Below, one piece after another: positions 1 through 8,266 of a DNA stretch of 39,688 nucleotides. The number at the start of each line of letters is the position of its first letter. Positions within the stretch are counted from its first letter, which is position 1. The notes below the pieces were generated by a model. The model was not told the origin of the DNA and did not search any database. It was given only the letters and a program-made list of their open reading frames with translations. Source of the DNA: an uncultured Chlorobiaceae bacterium (GTDB taxonomy: Bacteria > Bacteroidota > Chlorobiia > Chlorobiales > Chlorobiaceae); NCBI GenBank assembly GCA_903843305.1, contig CAIMPI010000017.1, positions 1 through 39,688 of the forward strand. Reading direction: 5' to 3'. Position numbers and translations under genes: made by a program.

Positions 1-110
1 GGTTTTCTATACTGCTTTATAATATATAAAAAAACCTTTTATAAACAAATAAATTAGTGACTACATTTTTCTCGCATTTTCGCCTTAAAAGTACTGCCTA
101 TAAGGAGTTA

Positions 111-215
111 ATGAAAAATGGGGCTGGAACTTCCGTTTCAAAATCATTCGAGAGTGTTACCTCTATGAAATCGGGGCAAAAAACACCCTCCGGCTTTACG
201 GAGGATGTTTATTGA
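111..215 (+). CDS. possible 34-residue small ORF (weak)
   Basis: An ATG preceded by TAAGGAG, with only three bases between, opens a 34-codon frame ending in TGA at 213-215. The predicted peptide is hydrophilic, rich in Ser, Lys and Gly, and has no membrane segment or motif I recognise. The frame runs through the hairpin that I read as the terminator of the opposite-strand hsp20 gene, so its 3' end may be open by chance. A TATAAT-like hexamer at 18-23 could be a -10 element, but its -35 region lies outside the window. I list it only because the ribosome binding site is good. It is more likely non-coding than coding. Confidence 0.15.
   Translation: MKNGAGTSVSKSFESVTSMKSGQKTPSGFTEDVY
178..210 (-). 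terminator. rho-independent terminator of the hsp20 gene
   Basis: The inverted repeat has arms CCTCCG (187-192) and CGGAGG (199-204) around a 6-base loop. It extends past one mismatch by five more A/T-rich pairs (181-185 with 206-210). Read on the minus strand it is followed by a run of six T (plus-strand A178-183). It lies about 20 bases past the hsp20 stop codon. Confidence 0.85.
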
Positions 216-228
216 GATGGCGTTGTGG

Positions 229-648
229 TTAGTTTACAGGAATTTCTTTCTCGGTTTTTTTTGTTGGCTCGACTTTCGGCACCATAACTTTGAGCACACC
301 ATTATCGTACTTTGCTTCAATTTTTTCAGCATCGACATTCTCACCCAAAGTAAAACTTCTGCTAAGGCTTCCCCTTGAACGCTCAATACGATGATATCCT
401 TTTTTCTTCTCCTCCTCACTCTGTGTTCTCTCTGCGCTGATGGAAAGAAGATCACCATCCATTGATACCTTGATGTCCTCTTTTTTCACGCCGGGCATGT
501 CGGCTTCAATGAAAATTGTATTCTCATCCTCGCTGATATCAACCTTAAAAGCTGGTGCCACCATTGAAGAGAAAAAAGGGGATACTTTGTCATTAAAGAC
601 ATCCTCAAACATTTTCAGGGGATCCTTTTTGTACAATGACAGTGACAT
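229..648 (-). CDS. small heat shock protein, Hsp20/alpha-crystallin family
   Basis: This 139-residue protein belongs to the Hsp20 family of ATP-independent holdase chaperones, which bind unfolding cytoplasmic proteins and assemble as large oligomers. The N-terminal 35 residues are the variable arm. The alpha-crystallin domain spans about residues 35-125 and shows the typical segments ADMPGVKKEDIKV and GVLKVMVPK. The C-terminal tail ends KEIPVN, which contains the I-x-V motif used for oligomer assembly. The length is normal for a bacterial class A protein. The ATG at 646-648 is preceded on the minus strand by an AGGAG ribosome binding site. The gene appears to be monocistronic and ends at a strong terminator. 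Upstream, the minus strand reads TATTATACT, a possible -10 region, but I found no convincing -35 and no CIRCE element. Confidence 0.93.
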   Translation of the reverse strand: MSLSLYKKDPLKMFEDVFNDKVSPFFSSMVAPAFKVDISEDENTIFIEADMPGVKKEDIKVSMDGDLLSISAERTQSEEEKKKGYHRIERSRGSLSRSFTLGENVDAEKIEAKYDNGVLKVMVPKVEPTKKTEKEIPVN

Positions 649-842
649 GGCTGCATCTCCTGTTTAAAATATTGTTCAAACCGAAGTATAATACAGAGTA
701 AATCTTAACACGTTTGTGGGAAAAAAAATTCCCAATTTACTGTATCGTCGTAATAAGTTTTGGAAAAAATCTGTTTATCAGGACCTTGCAGTAACAGCTC
801 CTTATTGGAGATGCTCAGCAGGAAAAGAATTGGTTTCATGTG

Positions 843-887
843 TTACCGGCACAACTACATTTACTGTGGCATGCGTTGCGCCGGTAA
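843..887. repeat. 13-bp imperfect inverted repeat (stem-loop)
   Basis: The arms TTACCGGC-A-CAAC (843-855) and GTTG-C-GCCGGTAA (875-887) pair at 12 of 13 positions, around a 19-base loop (856-874). There is no T-run on either side, so it is not a standard intrinsic terminator. It lies just past the 3' end of the NTF2-like gene, in a stretch (649-900) where I recognise no gene. It could be an mRNA 3' stabiliser, a T-less terminator or a REP-like repeat, of which I see only this copy. Confidence 0.6.
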
Positions 888-900
888 AATGTGGAGAGTT

Positions 901-1296
901 TTATGAGAGATTTCTTGGTACTTGTGAGGAGTGATGGTGTAAAATTGGTTTGTCAAGGGAGATGTCCATCACAAAAGTAAAACGGGATGGAAAGGAGAGC
1001 AATACCTGGTCGACCTCAAATTCAAAAGAATATATACCGCTCAGGGTATGCAGTGTCTCGCTTTGAGAATGCTTTCTGAGTGCCTTGCTGTGCAGGCGCA
1101 CTCCAAGCCCGTCTCTTGATGCGAGCTGTCCGAAGTAGTTTCTTATACCTTCACGAGTTATGACAGTGTGGGGAGAAAATGTGGGAATAAGAACCGCTGA
1201 TTCATGATAAAGAGCTGTAATGTCGTCTGCATTTCCGCTGCAGACCCTTGAAACCCATTGAAAAAGAACCTCTTCGGCAGTTTTAAAATACATCAT
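901..1296 (-). CDS. NTF2-like / CaMKII-association-domain-like protein
   Basis: A 131-residue protein that fits the cone-shaped NTF2-like/SnoaL-type fold. It has an N-terminal helix (residues 5-28), a segment typical of DUF4440/CaMKII-association proteins (ITALYHESAVLIPTFS), a 'TREGIRNYF' helix, and a C-terminal strand ending HHHSSQVP, which resembles the HHSS-x-x-P signature of the calmodulin-kinase-II association domain. Bacterial members are small pocket proteins, mostly of unknown substrate, often called steroid isomerase-like or SgcJ/EcaC-like. No signal peptide is visible. Two ATG codons in tandem can start it (1296 or 1293), and neither has a clear ribosome binding site. It stands alone between hsp20 and the OmpA lipoprotein gene, so context gives no function. 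Confidence 0.72.
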   Translation of the reverse strand: MMYFKTAEEVLFQWVSRVCSGNADDITALYHESAVLIPTFSPHTVITREGIRNYFGQLASRDGLGVRLHSKALRKHSQSETLHTLSGIYSFEFEVDQVLLSFPSRFTFVMDISLDKPILHHHSSQVPRNLS

Positions 1297-1383
1297 GACA
1301 TGTATATTTTGTTTTCAATAAAGTAGCACTATAAGCCATGCAAGGCCAGCGTATGTGGAGCGAAAGGTAAATAAAATAAATGT

Positions 1384-1413
1384 AAAAGCCTGAACAGGAA
1401 GTGTTCAGGCTTT
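1384..1413 (-). terminator. rho-independent terminator of the OmpA-family lipoprotein gene
   Basis: A perfect 12-bp stem has arms AAAGCCTGAACA (1385-1396) and TGTTCAGGCTTT (1402-1413) around the 5-base loop GGAAG. On the minus strand it is followed by a T-rich tract. It begins about 30 bases beyond the stop codon of the lipoprotein gene. Confidence 0.88.
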
Positions 1414-1443
1414 GCTTACAGAAGAGATGTTCCTGAGAAAAAA

Positions 1444-2133
1444 TTACAATTTCAGCTCACCTGATTCTGCCTGGCGCTTGAGTTCGTCGTTTGCATAGAT
1501 CAGCACCTCAACGCGACGGTTCAGTCTGCGGCCGGCTTCGGTTTCATTGGTTGAAACAGGCCGTGTTTTGCCGTATCCTACCGGAGAAACCCTGTTGCCT
1601 GAAACGCCATAAACATTCAGGAGAGTAGCTACCGATTCAGCCCGTCTTTCAGAGAGCGACTGGTTCATGGCCTCACTGCCAATATTGTCGGTATGGCCTT
1701 CGATGACAATGTTGGTGTCATGGTACCGATTGAGAATTCTGGCCAGTTGTTCAATATTATATCTGCTGTTGGATGTAATGGTTGCAGAGCCTGTCGAGAA
1801 GAGGATGCCGGAGTCAAAAACAACTTTGATGCTTTCGCCTACGCGTACAACTTTTGCGTCTTTAACATTACGGTCGATTTCAGCCGCCTGCTTGTCCATA
1901 TAATTGCCGATAATCGCTCCACCCGCTCCACCGATGACGGCACCGATAATTGCGCCTTTAGCAAAGTTGCCTGAGCGGCTGCCGATAATACCGCCAATAA
2001 TGCCACCAGCGGCCGCTCCGATTTGGGCGTCTCGTCCAGTATTGGTCGTCGTCTGGCAACCCCAGGTCAGGATTGTCATTACAACAATGAGCAACGACGC
2101 TACAGGTTTGGAAAACTTTTGAAAAAGAGTCAT
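1444..2133 (-). CDS. OmpA-family peptidoglycan-binding lipoprotein with glycine zipper
   Basis: Probable outer-membrane lipoprotein that anchors the envelope to peptidoglycan. With the start chosen here it has 229 residues. The N-terminus MTLFQKFSKPVAS plus a hydrophobic stretch ends in a lipobox-like LTWGC. Next comes a glycine-zipper region (GAAAGGIIGGIIG, then GAIIGAVIGGAGGAIIG), and then an OmpA-like domain over the last ~130 residues. That domain carries the diagnostic 'EGHTDNIGS' and 'LSERRAESVATLL' segments and the 'GRRLNRRVEV' end. This order is that of the YiaD/Pal-like family. An upstream in-frame ATG at 2164-2166 would add 11 residues including an acidic one. I prefer the internal start because it gives a clean lipoprotein signal, although neither start has a well-spaced ribosome binding site. 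It is a single-gene unit with its own terminator. Confidence 0.9.
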   Translation of the reverse strand: MTLFQKFSKPVASLLIVVMTILTWGCQTTTNTGRDAQIGAAAGGIIGGIIGSRSGNFAKGAIIGAVIGGAGGAIIGNYMDKQAAEIDRNVKDAKVVRVGESIKVVFDSGILFSTGSATITSNSRYNIEQLARILNRYHDTNIVIEGHTDNIGSEAMNQSLSERRAESVATLLNVYGVSGNRVSPVGYGKTRPVSTNETEAGRRLNRRVEVLIYANDELKRQAESGELKL

Positions 2134-2240
2134 AGCTGTAAAATTTATGAGTTCAAATACATACAAAGATAGTTATTTCCTCCCTTTTTTCTGTGCAAAA
2201 GTGAAAGGTGCATAGAAAAATACCAAATACTAACAAATAT

Positions 2241-2273
2241 AGTATAAGCCACTATAAGTTTCCCGTCTGTCAA
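2241..2273 (-). promoter_or_regulatory. possible promoter of the OmpA-family lipoprotein gene
   Basis: On the minus strand a perfect TTGACA (plus positions 2268-2273) and a TATACT (2241-2246) lie upstream of the lipoprotein gene. The spacing is 21 bases, longer than the usual 16-18, so the two hexamers may not work as a pair. A GGGAGG purine run lies further downstream. Weak call. Confidence 0.3.
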
Positions 2274-2297
2274 AGAAAATATGACGGTTATGGGTAT

Positions 2298-3539
2298 TTA
2301 TTTGGGTCTCAGCGCTTCCACCGGATTGAGATTTGCGGCTTTCCAGGCAGGAAAAAGTCCAAAAATCATCCCGATGCCAGAACATACAAAAAGGGAAACG
2401 GTTACCCATAGCCAGGGAAATATTGGCGGCAGATTAAATTGCAATGCCACGACATTGCCGATCAATATGCCAATCGTAATGCCTATCAGGCCACCAGCGA
2501 GTGAAAGAAAGAGCGATTCGAGGAGGAACTGGAGCAGAATTATTCCGCGAGGTGCCCCAATTGATTTTCTTATTCCAATCTCTCTGGTTCTTTCGGTTAC
2601 GCTGACCAGCATTATGTTCATGATACCCACTCCTGCAGTCAGGAGAGCCATAAAGCTGATGATAAAAGCCCCGGTACCAATTGCCTGCTGGATATCTCTA
2701 AAGGAGTCGATGAGAGATTCGTTGGTTCTGATCTCAAAATCATTAGGATCCTTGACCGTCAGTCCTCTCGCAAGTCTCATTGTTCCGATCGCACGGTCAA
2801 TGGCAAGTGGGTAGTCTTTGCGTGAGAGGGCTTCGATGGTGATGGAAAGGCTGCTTTTTTCGTTGATATGACTAAGATATCGGGTAATAGGAATAAGTAC
2901 AAAGTTGTCCTGGCTTTGACCGAATGCGGCACCTTTCTTGTTTAATACACCAGCAATAGTATAGACCTCCCCATTAATTTTGATAAGTTTGTTCTGCGGA
3001 TTTTCGCCTGAAGGAAAGAGGGTTGCTGCAACTTCGCTGCCAAGGACGACGGTGTTTCTTGCCGATCGAATATCTCCTTCTGAAAGATTACGTCCAGATG
3101 CCACAGTATAACCGCTTGAGGCGGAAAAGTTCTCATCACCGCCGGTTATGGTAACATCGGGGTTGGTGGTCAGGTTTGCAAATTTTGCCTGATTGGCCAT
3201 ACTGGAGATAATGAAGCCGATAGTACGGGCTTGTCCCGTCATGCCTTTTCTGAACATGAGGGCCTGCTGGTAGGTGATATCCTTTCGATTTGCATAGAAG
3301 TTCCGGCTGTGCCCGCTTCCAAAAGTGGTTGCAGGATTTTTCTGTATCTGGAAAGTGTTGGCTCCAAGGCTTGTCAGACCAGACTCGACGCTTTTGTCAA
3401 TTGCATCAAGGGCTGTCATGACGGCAATGATGGAAAACACCCCAACAGCAACACCCATGATGGTGAGCCATGACCGGAGCTTGTTGATGGCGAGAGAGTA
3501 GATCGCCTGGGTGATTGTTTCACGCAGCAGCATAAGCAA
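2298..3539 (-). CDS. MacB/FtsX-type ABC transporter permease, second copy
   Basis: A 413-residue inner-membrane permease of the MacB family. It has one N-terminal membrane segment (about 20-45, 'LRSWLTIMGVAVGVFSIIAVMTAL'), a ~230-residue periplasmic MacB_PCD domain, and a C-terminal FtsX domain with three membrane segments (about 285-310, 335-365, 380-400). The conserved cytoplasmic coupling segment 'VTERTREIGIRKSIGAPRG' precedes the last two. It has no ATPase domain. The ATPase is a separate gene in the operon, so this half-transporter probably pairs with the related permease encoded immediately upstream (3-base gap). The family exports macrolides, peptides, lipoproteins or siderophores by a mechanotransmission cycle; the substrate here is unknown. 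It is the last gene of the five-gene operon. Confidence 0.92.
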   Translation of the reverse strand: MLMLLRETITQAIYSLAINKLRSWLTIMGVAVGVFSIIAVMTALDAIDKSVESGLTSLGANTFQIQKNPATTFGSGHSRNFYANRKDITYQQALMFRKGMTGQARTIGFIISSMANQAKFANLTTNPDVTITGGDENFSASSGYTVASGRNLSEGDIRSARNTVVLGSEVAATLFPSGENPQNKLIKINGEVYTIAGVLNKKGAAFGQSQDNFVLIPITRYLSHINEKSSLSITIEALSRKDYPLAIDRAIGTMRLARGLTVKDPNDFEIRTNESLIDSFRDIQQAIGTGAFIISFMALLTAGVGIMNIMLVSVTERTREIGIRKSIGAPRGIILLQFLLESLFLSLAGGLIGITIGILIGNVVALQFNLPPIFPWLWVTVSLFVCSGIGMIFGLFPAWKAANLNPVEALRPK

Positions 3540-3542
3540 ATT

Positions 3543-4811
3543 CTATTCATAACGCAGCGAGTCGGCTGGGTCAAGTTTTGAAGCGGTAACAGCCGGAGCA
3601 AGGCCTGAAATAATACCGGTAATAACAGAAACTGCAAGACTTGCAAAAACAAGATCAGGCGAAAACTGTACAGGGAAATCAGGAACAATTATCTCAATCG
3701 CAAAGGTAGTAATGAGCGTTATTGCCAGTCCGATAACCCCGCCGATAAGGCATATCATTACCGATTCGATAAGAAACTGCAATAAAATGGTTTGTCGTCT
3801 TGCACCAAGCGCCTTGCGCAGTCCTATCTCCTTGGTGCGTTCCTTCACGCTGACAAAGGTGATGTTCATGATGCCGATAGCGCCTACAAAGAGTGACATG
3901 CCGGTAATGAAAATTCCCGCGATGGCAATGCCGTTTTTGATAGGGTCAAGCTGGCTTTTAAAAGCTTTCTGTTCGTTAATCGAAAAATCCTCCTCCCTCC
4001 CTGGTGGAATTCTTCTGATTCTTCTCATCATTCCGAGCAATTCCTCCTTCGCCTCTTCAATATGCTCCTGATGTTTGATTTTTACCCTCATGGTTATGAA
4101 CATATTCTTTCCATAGACCCTTTCAAAGGCTCCGAGCGGCATGATGATCTGGTTATCAAAACTGAAAAGACCCAGAAATTTCCCCTGTTTTCTGAAAATT
4201 CCGATAATTCGAAAATTATGGTTTTTGATTTGGATTGATTTGCCGAGAGCAGGTTCATCAGGAAAGAGGCCAACGGCAATATCATCGCCGATGACGCAGA
4301 CCATTGCGCTGCTGGCTGATTCTCCTGGTGTAAAGAAGCGGCCGGCGGAGAGATTGCCGGATGCGGTCTGAAGGTAGTTATTGGTAGTACCGAGAGAGAA
4401 GACCTGTTCAAGGTTTCGTTCCCTGTATTTTGCCGAGGCCTGGTAGGTGGACATTTGCGGTACTGCAATACTCAGCTCCGAACGAGGATTATCGGCAATA
4501 ATTCTGTTAAGCTGATCGGCATACTCCGTTTTTAGATCGGGACGGTTCCTGTAGCGCCACCATTGGCCCATGGTGCTCCATGATGATTTTTGCACATAAA
4601 TAACGTCATAACCAAGCATTGCAAGGCTCTTGTCAAATCCACGATCGATACCGTTGATCGCCGTACCCATCATGGTAATGGCAACAATGCCGATAATGAC
4701 ACCGAGCGCAGTAAGAAACGACCGTATTTTATTTGCCTTGATCTGGAAGAAAGCCATTTTAAAACTCTCTGTCGTTTCATAGCGAAATTGTCTGAAGGTC
4801 TGCTTCATCAT
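3543..4811 (-). CDS. MacB/FtsX-type ABC transporter permease, first copy
   Basis: A 422-residue permease paralogous to the next gene. It has an N-terminal membrane segment (about 28-50), a periplasmic MacB_PCD domain (about 50-285) and a C-terminal FtsX domain with the coupling segment '[20 protein letters not shown]'. It carries about 15 more residues at its N-terminus than its partner, and its periplasmic part differs strongly, as expected for subunits of a heterodimer rather than a recent duplication. The ATG overlaps the ATPase stop codon (ATGA, 4808-4811), so the two are probably translationally coupled. With the ATPase, adaptor and channel it should form a periplasm-to-outside exporter. 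Confidence 0.92.
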   Translation of the reverse strand: MMKQTFRQFRYETTESFKMAFFQIKANKIRSFLTALGVIIGIVAITMMGTAINGIDRGFDKSLAMLGYDVIYVQKSSWSTMGQWWRYRNRPDLKTEYADQLNRIIADNPRSELSIAVPQMSTYQASAKYRERNLEQVFSLGTTNNYLQTASGNLSAGRFFTPGESASSAMVCVIGDDIAVGLFPDEPALGKSIQIKNHNFRIIGIFRKQGKFLGLFSFDNQIIMPLGAFERVYGKNMFITMRVKIKHQEHIEEAKEELLGMMRRIRRIPPGREEDFSINEQKAFKSQLDPIKNGIAIAGIFITGMSLFVGAIGIMNITFVSVKERTKEIGLRKALGARRQTILLQFLIESVMICLIGGVIGLAITLITTFAIEIIVPDFPVQFSPDLVFASLAVSVITGIISGLAPAVTASKLDPADSLRYE

Positions 4812-5500
4812 TGCATGGTATCGCTTTCGATTTTTCCATCACGGAGACGGATGACACGGCGGGTGTAAGTGGCGATATCCTCTTCATGGGTAATCAGAAT
4901 GATGGTATTGCCCGCATCAGAAAGGGCACCAAAAATATCCATGATGTCGTGGCTGGTTGCAGTATCAAGGTTACCCGTTGGCTCATCGGCCAGAATGATT
5001 GATGGTTTGTTGATAAGCGCCCTTGCAATAGCAACCCGCTGGATCTGGCCGCCGGAAAGTTCGGATGGCTTATGCGTGATCCTGTCACCAAGTCCTACTT
5101 TTACAAGGGCTTCTGCCGCACGCTGCTCACGTTCTTCAGGTTCAACTCCAGCATAGATCAGCGGTAGTTCGACATTACGCAGACAGTTCAGGCGAGGGAG
5201 CAGGTTGAAGGTCTGAAATACGAACCCGATCTCTTTGTTTCTGATACGAGCCAGCTCATCGTCATCCACTTCAGCGACATTCTGACCGTTGAGCTCATAA
5301 ATGCCAGAAGTGGGGGTATCAAGACAGCCAATAATATTCATGAGCGTTGATTTCCCGCTTCCGGATGGCCCCATGATTGCCGTATAGTCGTTCAATCTGA
5401 AAACAAGATTGATCGAGTCGAGAGCCCGAACAATCTGATCGCCCATTTCATAAAATTTACAGAGCGATTGCATCGTAATGACCACTGGAGTCTGCTTCAC
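4808..5500 (-). CDS. ABC transporter ATP-binding protein, MacB/LolD type
   Basis: A 230-residue nucleotide-binding subunit that energises the two permeases downstream. Visible motifs are Walker [10 protein letters not shown] (about 44-52), Q-loop '[21 protein letters not shown]', ABC signature [15 protein letters not shown], Walker B '[11 protein letters not shown]' and switch 'LITHEE'. The Q-loop and 'GNLDT' spelling are typical of the MacB/LolD/FtsE subfamily. Its start overlaps the adaptor's stop (ATGA at 5497-5500) and its stop overlaps the next start in the same way, so ATPase and permeases should be made in a fixed ratio. The C-terminus ends soon after the H-loop, with no fused permease. 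Confidence 0.95.
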   Translation of the reverse strand: MKQTPVVITMQSLCKFYEMGDQIVRALDSINLVFRLNDYTAIMGPSGSGKSTLMNIIGCLDTPTSGIYELNGQNVAEVDDDELARIRNKEIGFVFQTFNLLPRLNCLRNVELPLIYAGVEPEEREQRAAEALVKVGLGDRITHKPSELSGGQIQRVAIARALINKPSIILADEPTGNLDTATSHDIMDIFGALSDAGNTIILITHEEDIATYTRRVIRLRDGKIESDTMQ

Positions 5501-6750
5501 GGTGCTATTGTTTGTTGTTGCTTGACTTTGCAGCCATCCTTGAGTTGGCTGGTAATGGCGGTGTAACTTCCTGAAACAACTTCTTCTCCTTTTTTAACTC
5601 CTTCTGTGACAATAATATGAGTATTATCGGTGGTGCCAGTTGTAACCGGACGGAACCAGGCTCTGTCCGACTTGACGACAAAGACTCCCTGTTTGCCCGA
5701 GGATGCCTTGTTTTTTGATACAATGGTTACAGTGTTTTTATCGCTCTTTTCAGGTTCAGCTCCACCTCTTACGGTCACACTTTGAATGGGTATGACAAGG
5801 GCATTTTTTACGCGTATTGACTCAATATCCGCAGTGGCGCTCATACCGGGTTTCAGCAGCCGTTCGTGGTTGAAGATGTGGATTTTTACTGAAAAATTGG
5901 TGACCTCTTCCTGGGTACCTGCTGCCTTGACAATGGCTGAATTGGAAATTTCATGGACAATTCCCCTGAAGATTCGATCTCCAAAAGCATCAACGGTGAT
6001 GGAGACAGGGTTTCCAACGTTGACATTGACAATGTCATTTTCATTGACTTCCACCCTGACCTGCATGCTGTCCAGGTTTGCCAGACGCAGCACTTCAGTG
6101 CCTGGAAACTGGCCAGTGCCGACAACCCGCTCACCAGGTTTACTGTTCAGTGCAATGATGGAGCCGCTGATTGGCGCACGGACAATGGTTTTTTTCATTC
6201 GGTCCTGATTCTGTTCAAGCAGGCTCTTGTTCTGTGCAATTGCAAAGACAGAGGCCTGGAATGATGCCAGTGCTGCTTTGGCATTGGTTTTCGAGGTCAG
6301 ATAATCAGATTCCGAGATCAGTTTTTCCTTATAAAGCAGTGATGCTTTTCTAAAATCATCCTCTGCCTTCAGCTTTCTGGCCCCTGCTTCTGTGCTTTGT
6401 GATTTAGTTGAATTAAGCTGGGCAAGGCTCTGTTCAACCTGGTTGATATAGAGGTCAGGCTGAATTTTAAACAGGAGATCTCCTTGTTGAACGTTTTGTC
6501 CATCCCTGACGGGTAGTTCAATAATTTCACCTGAAACGTCAGGCGACATCGCCACGACAAGTTCCGGCTCAATTTTTCCTGTTGCAGTAACAATATGAAC
6601 TACCTCTTTGAAAAAAGCCTTTTCAGTTGTTATCTCAATGGGCTTTTCCTGAAATCTGAACCAGGTAAAAAGCATCCCGCCTGCAAGCAGGATTACTGCA
6701 AGGCTGATCAAGAGCGTTTTTTGTTTCAATAAAGATTTTTGTTTGCTCAT
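5497..6750 (-). CDS. MacA-like periplasmic adaptor (HlyD/RND family)
   Basis: A 417-residue membrane-fusion protein linking the inner-membrane ABC complex to the outer-membrane channel. Residues 10-32 form a single N-terminal membrane anchor. Next is a split biotinyl-lipoyl-like domain ('[17 protein letters not shown]' and '[21 protein letters not shown]'). These halves flank a helical hairpin of about 100 residues rich in Gln, Ser and Ala, including '[17 protein letters not shown]'. The beta-barrel and membrane-proximal domains follow, with '[11 protein letters not shown]' and '[12 protein letters not shown]'. This is the order found in MacA. A low-complexity Lys/Ser/Asn insert lies at about 338-355. 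It begins 25 bases after the channel gene and overlaps the ATPase start by four bases. Confidence 0.92.
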   Translation of the reverse strand: MSKQKSLLKQKTLLISLAVILLAGGMLFTWFRFQEKPIEITTEKAFFKEVVHIVTATGKIEPELVVAMSPDVSGEIIELPVRDGQNVQQGDLLFKIQPDLYINQVEQSLAQLNSTKSQSTEAGARKLKAEDDFRKASLLYKEKLISESDYLTSKTNAKAALASFQASVFAIAQNKSLLEQNQDRMKKTIVRAPISGSIIALNSKPGERVVGTGQFPGTEVLRLANLDSMQVRVEVNENDIVNVNVGNPVSITVDAFGDRIFRGIVHEISNSAIVKAAGTQEEVTNFSVKIHIFNHERLLKPGMSATADIESIRVKNALVIPIQSVTVRGGAEPEKSDKNTVTIVSKNKASSGKQGVFVVKSDRAWFRPVTTGTTDNTHIIVTEGVKKGEEVVSGSYTAITSQLKDGCKVKQQQTIAP

Positions 6751-6775
6751 CTGATGATTCTCTGGATTCAGGTTG

Positions 6776-8143
6776 CTATGGTATGGCTATGTTGCCCGTT
6801 GAGAAATCAAGCACACTTTTCTGGAGCGCCAGATTATAGGTAGCTTGCGAAAGGTTTGATTGGGCATTGAAAAGGGTTGCTCGTGCAGTGCTGATTTCAA
6901 CAAAACTCGCTGCTCCAAGCTCATATTTTCTCTTGATGGCTTCATAAGCCGAGCGAGCTGCCGTAAAGCTGACTTTGGCAGTTTCTATTTGTATGAATGC
7001 TGAGGCATATTCTTCAGCAGCCTGGTGAATATCAATAACGATATCTTTTTTGAGATCGTCATAATCAAGTTGCTGGTTTATCAGGTTGATTTTGGCCGCT
7101 TGAACCGCATAGTGAGTCTGAAAGCCATCAAAGAGGCTCCAATTGAGGGAGAGCGCCACCGAGTACCCGATTGCATGTCCAAGTTGTTCTGATAGAGAGG
7201 GATAGGAGTATTCTTGACGAAGATATTCGACGCCCCCTGTACTGATGTTGGCATTAAGATCAAGGCTTGGATACCATGAGGCACGAGATCCAGTGAGCTC
7301 CCATTTTGCCGCATTTTTTTCAAGCGACCTGCTTTTCAGGTCATAGCGTCGTTCAAGGGCAATGGCGACAAGAGAATCGATATCAGGTTTGGATGCAGGC
7401 ATTTTCATCTCTTTTATATCCTGAACAAGAGAAAGCTTTGTTTGGGGGTCGATCCGCAATCGGCGTACCAGCTCAAACATGCTTCCATACAGACGGGTTT
7501 CAGCTTTATTTACCGAAAGACGACTTTGCTCTACATCAGCCTGCTGTTGGTAAAGATCAGTCAGCGATTTCAGGCCAACTTTGAATTGCCGGTCAGTGAG
7601 AATCAGTTGATCTTGGATAGCGAGGAGATTTTCACGCGAAATATCAAGGATCTCCTGGTTCAGGAGTACTTGGTAGTAGCTCTGGGTAACATCGTAGACG
7701 ACACTCTCCAATGCACGGGCAAGGGTATACTCAGCGGAGTGCTCTTTATTGAGCGATGCTTGCAGGGAAGCGTAGTCCCTGAAACCGTTAAAAAGATTAA
7801 GCGAAGTAGTGAGGGTAAGGTTTACCGATTTTTGGGTTGTTTTGAATATTTGTGCAGTGGTATAGGGGTAGGGGACACTATAGGTACGGTTTAGCGTGTA
7901 TGGTGAATATCCCGCCGACACTGAAAGTCGGGGAAGAAAACTCCCGTAATTTCTCAAAACATCAGCCCCCCGAAGCTTCATGTTGTATTCAGCCTTTTTT
8001 GGGGAAGTCGAGTTGTTGAGGGCTATCTCAATGCAGTTGGCAAGAGAAAGTTTTTTTTCAGCAATTTCAGCGCATGTACCAGTCAAGGGGTACACAAGAA
8101 AAACCGCAGCTATGCAGAGCGATAATAAAAACCTGAAAACCAA
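6776..8143 (-). CDS. TolC-family outer-membrane efflux protein
   Basis: A 455-residue outer-membrane factor that supplies the exit channel for the exporter. Residues 1-25 look like a Sec signal peptide ending 'TGTCAEIAEKK'. Two homologous OEP repeats follow (about 35-235 and 245-450). Each has long amphipathic helices with Ala/Gln/Leu heptads, including 'YASLQASLNKEHSAEYTLARAL' in the first repeat. The start read here is a TTG (8141-8143). No in-frame ATG lies between it and the upstream in-frame stop, so a non-ATG start is required unless the sequence is in error. The only nearby ribosome-binding-like bases are a weak CAGG. A strong AGGAG instead serves a 7-codon ORF directly upstream. First structural gene of the efflux operon. 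Confidence 0.92.
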   Translation of the reverse strand: MVFRFLLSLCIAAVFLVYPLTGTCAEIAEKKLSLANCIEIALNNSTSPKKAEYNMKLRGADVLRNYGSFLPRLSVSAGYSPYTLNRTYSVPYPYTTAQIFKTTQKSVNLTLTTSLNLFNGFRDYASLQASLNKEHSAEYTLARALESVVYDVTQSYYQVLLNQEILDISRENLLAIQDQLILTDRQFKVGLKSLTDLYQQQADVEQSRLSVNKAETRLYGSMFELVRRLRIDPQTKLSLVQDIKEMKMPASKPDIDSLVAIALERRYDLKSRSLEKNAAKWELTGSRASWYPSLDLNANISTGGVEYLRQEYSYPSLSEQLGHAIGYSVALSLNWSLFDGFQTHYAVQAAKINLINQQLDYDDLKKDIVIDIHQAAEEYASAFIQIETAKVSFTAARSAYEAIKRKYELGAASFVEISTARATLFNAQSNLSQATYNLALQKSVLDFSTGNIAIP

Positions 8144-8153
8144 AATACCTGAG

Positions 8154-8177
8154 CTAACCGTTTAGAGTGTCAATCAT
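8154..8177 (-). CDS. 7-codon leader ORF upstream of the efflux operon
   Basis: On the minus strand, GTAGGAGAAGCA precedes an ATG that opens a frame encoding MIDTLNG and ending at TAG (8154-8156). The stop lies 10 bases before the TTG start of the TolC-like gene, in a different frame. The spacing from AGGAG to ATG is close to ideal, much better than for the TolC-like start itself. It could be a translationally coupled leader, or the remnant of a frameshifted native start. See findings. Confidence 0.35.
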   Translation of the reverse strand: MIDTLNG

Positions 8178-8204
8178 TGCTTCTCCTACATGTGTAATAT
8201 ACTT

Positions 8205-8210
8205 ATTATA
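8205..8210 (-). promoter_or_regulatory. candidate -10 element for the efflux operon
   Basis: A perfect TATAAT occurs on the minus strand about 30 bases upstream of the leader ORF. I do not see a matching TTGACA at 16-18 bases, so the site is either an activator-dependent promoter or a chance match in AT-rich DNA. Position and lack of other genes in 8178-8266 favour a promoter here. Confidence 0.4.
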
Positions 8211-8266
8211 CAATCTTCAGGTCGGCTAAATCGTTTCATTTCATGGTGTCTCTTTTCGTTGAGGTT

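Noticed and set aside
716-934. 72-codon plus-strand open frame
   Set aside because: It overlaps the inverted repeat and the 3' end of the NTF2-like gene. It has no initiation site and no motif.
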